Shown: positions 25,858 to 28,110 of the stretch, in pieces
How positions within the stretch are numbered: the first letter of the stretch is position 1
Layout: the number at the start of each line of letters is the position of its first letter
Assembly (NCBI GenBank): GCA_021151685.1
Contig: JAGKWS010000051.1
Location: 1 to 28,110 of the forward strand
DNA: 28,110 bases
Source: Chitinophagaceae bacterium
GTDB lineage: Bacteria > Bacteroidota > Bacteroidia > Chitinophagales > Chitinophagaceae
Direction: 5' to 3'
Position numbers and translations under genes: made by a program
Notes under the pieces: generated by a model
What the model saw: the letters and a program-made list of their open reading frames with translations, nothing else
Database searches by the model: none
What the model was told of the DNA's origin: nothing

Positions 25858-27432
25858 ATGACAGATTCTCTGGTAGAATATGGTTCGCGGCGGGTAATTA
25901 TTACCATCACCGCTATATTCTGTGCCCTGTTAGAAATAGTAGATACTACTATTGTAAACGTAGCACTGAATGAGATGAAGGGGAACCTTGGCGCAACACT
26001 GAATGAGATAGCATGGGTAATAACCGCCTACGCCATAGGTAATGTAATAATAGTGCCTATGACCAGTTGGTTGTCGGCACAGTTTGGCCGGCGCAACTAT
26101 TTTGCCGTGTCCATTATCATATTCACGGTTATGTCTTTCCTGTGTGGCAACGCTACCAATATATGGGAGCTTGTGGCTTTCCGGTTTTTGCAGGGTATAG
26201 GTGGTGGTGCCTTATTGGTAACATCGCAAACCATTATTACCGAAAGTTACCCGCCCGAAAAACGGGGGATGGCTCAGGCCATATATGGCATGGGGGTTAT
26301 TATTGGCCCAACACTCGGCCCGCCGCTTGGTGGCTACATTGTAGATAATTATTCATGGCCATTCATCTTTTATATCAACATTCCTATAGGCATTGCCGCT
26401 ACAATCCTCACTTTGCAATATGTAAGAAGCCCCAAATATGCCGAAAAAAAATCGGGACGCGAGGTAGACTGGTTGGGTATAGGTTTGTTGGCACTTGCAG
26501 TAGGGTCGTTACAGTTTGTTCTGGAGCGTGGGCAAGAGGAAGACTGGTTCAACAGTACCACAATAACTACCCTTAGTGTTATCAGTGTATTTTCATTTTT
26601 CTTCTTTGTATGGCAAGAGCTGCGGGTAAAGAACCCTATAGTAGAATTGCGTGTACTGGGTAACGGCAACTTGCGTATCGGTACTATACTTTCGTTCATT
26701 TTGGGCTTTGGTTTGTATGGGTCTACATTCATCATTCCTTTGTACACACAAAGTACACTCGGGTGGACGGCACAACAATCCGGTGCGCTCATGGTACCAG
26801 CCGCACTTATGACCGCCTTTATGATGCCTGCAATAGGTAGATTGTTGCAAACCAACATCCCCCCCAAGTACTTGGTAGCCGTAGGTATGTTTGTCTTCTT
26901 CCTGTATAGCTATTGGGGGTACATGGTATTAACCCCCGACACCGGAAAAGACAACTTCTTCTGGATGCTCATGTTGCGTGGTGTAGGTATGGGTATGTTG
27001 TTCATCCCCATTACCATGATGTCCTTGTCATCGCTCAAAGGGCAACAGATAGGGCAGGGGGCTTCCTTTACTGGTATGATGCGTCAGTTGGGTGGTTCAT
27101 TTGGTATTGCTCTTATTACCACCTTTATGGCCCGGCAAAACAATGTACACCGTAGCGATCTGCTGGCCCATGTACGGGTAGACGACCCTGCTGTGGCCCA
27201 GAAGATACAAATGTACAAGGCGAGCTTTTTGGCAAAGGGAATGACGCAAGACCAGGCCTTGGGTAGTGCTTACAAGATAATGGACTATTCTGTTATGAAG
27301 CAGGCCGCCGTACTTTCTTACATGGATGTCTTCCTATACATCGGTATCATGTTCTTGGTATGTATACCATTCGTAATGTTGGTAAAACAAAAGAAAGCAC
27401 AGCCCATCAATATGTCTGATGCAATGCACTAA
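25858..27432 (+). CDS. DHA2-family MFS efflux permease (EmrB/QacA type)
   Basis: This is a proton-driven multidrug or metabolite exporter in the inner membrane, 524 residues with about 14 predicted membrane helices. Visible family motifs are D1 (LEIVDTTIVNVALNEM, 25-40), a degenerate motif A (SWLSAQFGRRNYF), FRFLQGIGGGALLVTSQ and antiporter motif C (GPTLGPPLGG, 150-159). A cytoplasmic link follows the sixth helix (RSPKYAEKKSGREVDW). With the TolC and HlyD-type genes just upstream it completes an EmrAB-TolC-like pump. The substrate cannot be read from sequence. A strong terminator follows at 27482. Confidence 0.93.
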   Translation: MTDSLVEYGSRRVIITITAIFCALLEIVDTTIVNVALNEMKGNLGATLNEIAWVITAYAIGNVIIVPMTSWLSAQFGRRNYFAVSIIIFTVMSFLCGNATNIWELVAFRFLQGIGGGALLVTSQTIITESYPPEKRGMAQAIYGMGVIIGPTLGPPLGGYIVDNYSWPFIFYINIPIGIAATILTLQYVRSPKYAEKKSGREVDWLGIGLLALAVGSLQFVLERGQEEDWFNSTTITTLSVISVFSFFFFVWQELRVKNPIVELRVLGNGNLRIGTILSFILGFGLYGSTFIIPLYTQSTLGWTAQQSGALMVPAALMTAFMMPAIGRLLQTNIPPKYLVAVGMFVFFLYSYWGYMVLTPDTGKDNFFWMLMLRGVGMGMLFIPITMMSLSSLKGQQIGQGASFTGMMRQLGGSFGIALITTFMARQNNVHRSDLLAHVRVDDPAVAQKIQMYKASFLAKGMTQDQALGSAYKIMDYSVMKQAAVLSYMDVFLYIGIMFLVCIPFVMLVKQKKAQPINMSDAMH

Positions 27433-27481
27433 TGCAAGTTACAGACTTGTGAAGAATTGATTTTTTGTGGTGTGATGTAAA

Positions 27482-27517
27482 CGGGAAGGAGGCTTTTTAG
27501 CCTCTTTCCCGGTTTTT
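27482..27517 (+). terminator. strong terminator between convergent genes
   Basis: Bases 27482-27494 pair with 27499-27511 (13 bp, one G-T wobble) around a TTTT loop, followed by a T run at 27513-27517. It ends the efflux operon. On the minus strand the hairpin comes 12 bases after the receiver gene and is followed by a shorter T tract, so it may serve both. Confidence 0.85.
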
Positions 27518-27522
27518 GAGTG

Positions 27523-27921
27523 TTACCCCATTTTTTCTATCAGTTCAGCTACGGCATCCATTGTTATCGGTTTCGATACAAAATGTTTACGGATGCTATT
27601 GTAATGTTCCATTTTCTGAAAATCGTAGTCGTTGATGGTAGAAGAAACAAATACAATAAGAGGCATGTTTTCAGGCGGCCAGTTCAGCTCCAAAAAACTA
27701 TCCAAAAAACTAAAGCCATCCATCAATGGCATATAGATGTCTAAGAAAATAACGTCTGGTAAGGCTACTTCATTGTTCGCATTTTCTTTCAGGTATGCCA
27801 GTGCAGCCACGCCCGAGTTAAAGTTTTTAACCTTCTGTGTCAGTAGCTTTTTTTGTATCACAACACTGGTTAGCATCAAATCGATTGGGGAATCATCGAT
27901 TACAAATGCAAAATTGAACAT
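27523..27921 (-). CDS. single-domain CheY-like response regulator
   Basis: This is a receiver domain alone, 132 residues, with no output domain. It has the acidic pair Asp9/Asp10 (VIDDSPID), phospho-acceptor Asp61 in DVIFLDIYMPLMDG, Ser93/Ser94 at the switch position and Lys117 in FVSKPI, so it should be phosphorylated. Such stand-alone receivers relay phosphate or bind a partner. No kinase gene adjoins it in the window; the one here lies 19 kb away with its own regulator. The gene is convergent with the efflux operon and shares its terminator region. Confidence 0.9.
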   Translation of the reverse strand: MFNFAFVIDDSPIDLMLTSVVIQKKLLTQKVKNFNSGVAALAYLKENANNEVALPDVIFLDIYMPLMDGFSFLDSFLELNWPPENMPLIVFVSSTINDYDFQKMEHYNSIRKHFVSKPITMDAVAELIEKMG

Positions 27922-27964
27922 GGTTAGTAGTTTACGGAGGGGTGAACTAACGAAATTATGATAA

Positions 27965-27972
27965 CAAAAGTA
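27965..27972 (-). promoter_or_regulatory. possible -7 element for the receiver gene
   Basis: On the minus strand these bases read TACTTTTG, a match to TAnnTTTG, 43 bases before the start codon. No clear TTTG lies 19-20 bases further upstream. The rest of the window to 28110 is AT-rich and shows no gene. Confidence 0.35.
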
Positions 27973-28110
27973 CTTAATATTGTTTGTTAAATCTGCTTAG
28001 AAAATAAAAAAATATTTAATTAATTTGGCGGTTTTTGCATAATTGTAGCACCCCCATTTTTTGAATAGCAGTAGAATAAAATTGTTGAAATAGTGTACTT
28101 TATTTTGACA

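Overview
The window looks like chromosomal DNA of a Bacteroidota bacterium, probably Chitinophagales-like. The evidence is a giant secreted protein with SprB repeats and a type A sorting tail of the type IX secretion system (T9SS), a TPR-type sensor histidine kinase, an OmpA protein with thrombospondin type 3 repeats, and several TAnnTTTG promoter elements. The genus is an inference. I see no rRNA, tRNA, CRISPR array or transposase.

Layout. (1) 1-6299 (+): the 3' part of a Tc-toxin A subunit (TcA) gene. The frame is open to the left edge, so the true start lies outside. (2) 6330-9046 (+): a TPR histidine kinase and a LuxR/NarL-type response regulator, a two-component pair. (3) 9081-18970 (+): a 2645-residue T9SS adhesin-like protein, then an OmpA-family outer-membrane protein. 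Gaps from the TcA gene to the OmpA gene are short (about 30 to 60 bp), so transcription may run through. (4) 18971-19997: about 1 kb without an intact gene. It holds a perfect nested hairpin and the frameshifted, stop-interrupted remnant of a small membrane-protein gene. (5) 19998-20369 (+): an unrecognised small acidic protein. (6) 20677-22369 (-): a sugar-nucleotide aminotransferase (WbpE/PorR-like) and RmlC, a two-gene unit ending at a clear terminator. (7) 22502-27517 (+): a TetR regulator with a repeat-rich promoter, then TolC, HlyD/EmrA-like and EmrB-like MFS genes. This is a complete self-regulated tripartite efflux operon with a strong terminator. (8) 27523-27921 (-): a stand-alone CheY-like receiver, convergent with the efflux operon.

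How they may work together. The kinase and regulator sit between a toxin subunit and a cell-surface adhesin/OmpA pair and could control either; this is inferred from position only. Type A T9SS cargo is anchored to A-LPS in Porphyromonas, and A-LPS synthesis there needs a WbpE-type aminotransferase (PorR). The nearby aminotransferase could therefore belong to surface glycan synthesis that serves such cargo. The efflux operon is a standard drug or metabolite exporter. The least ordinary items are the Bacteroidota TcA with no TcB/TcC downstream, the mosaic adhesin with an ALK-type glycine-rich domain, and the decayed gene with its hairpin neighbourhood.
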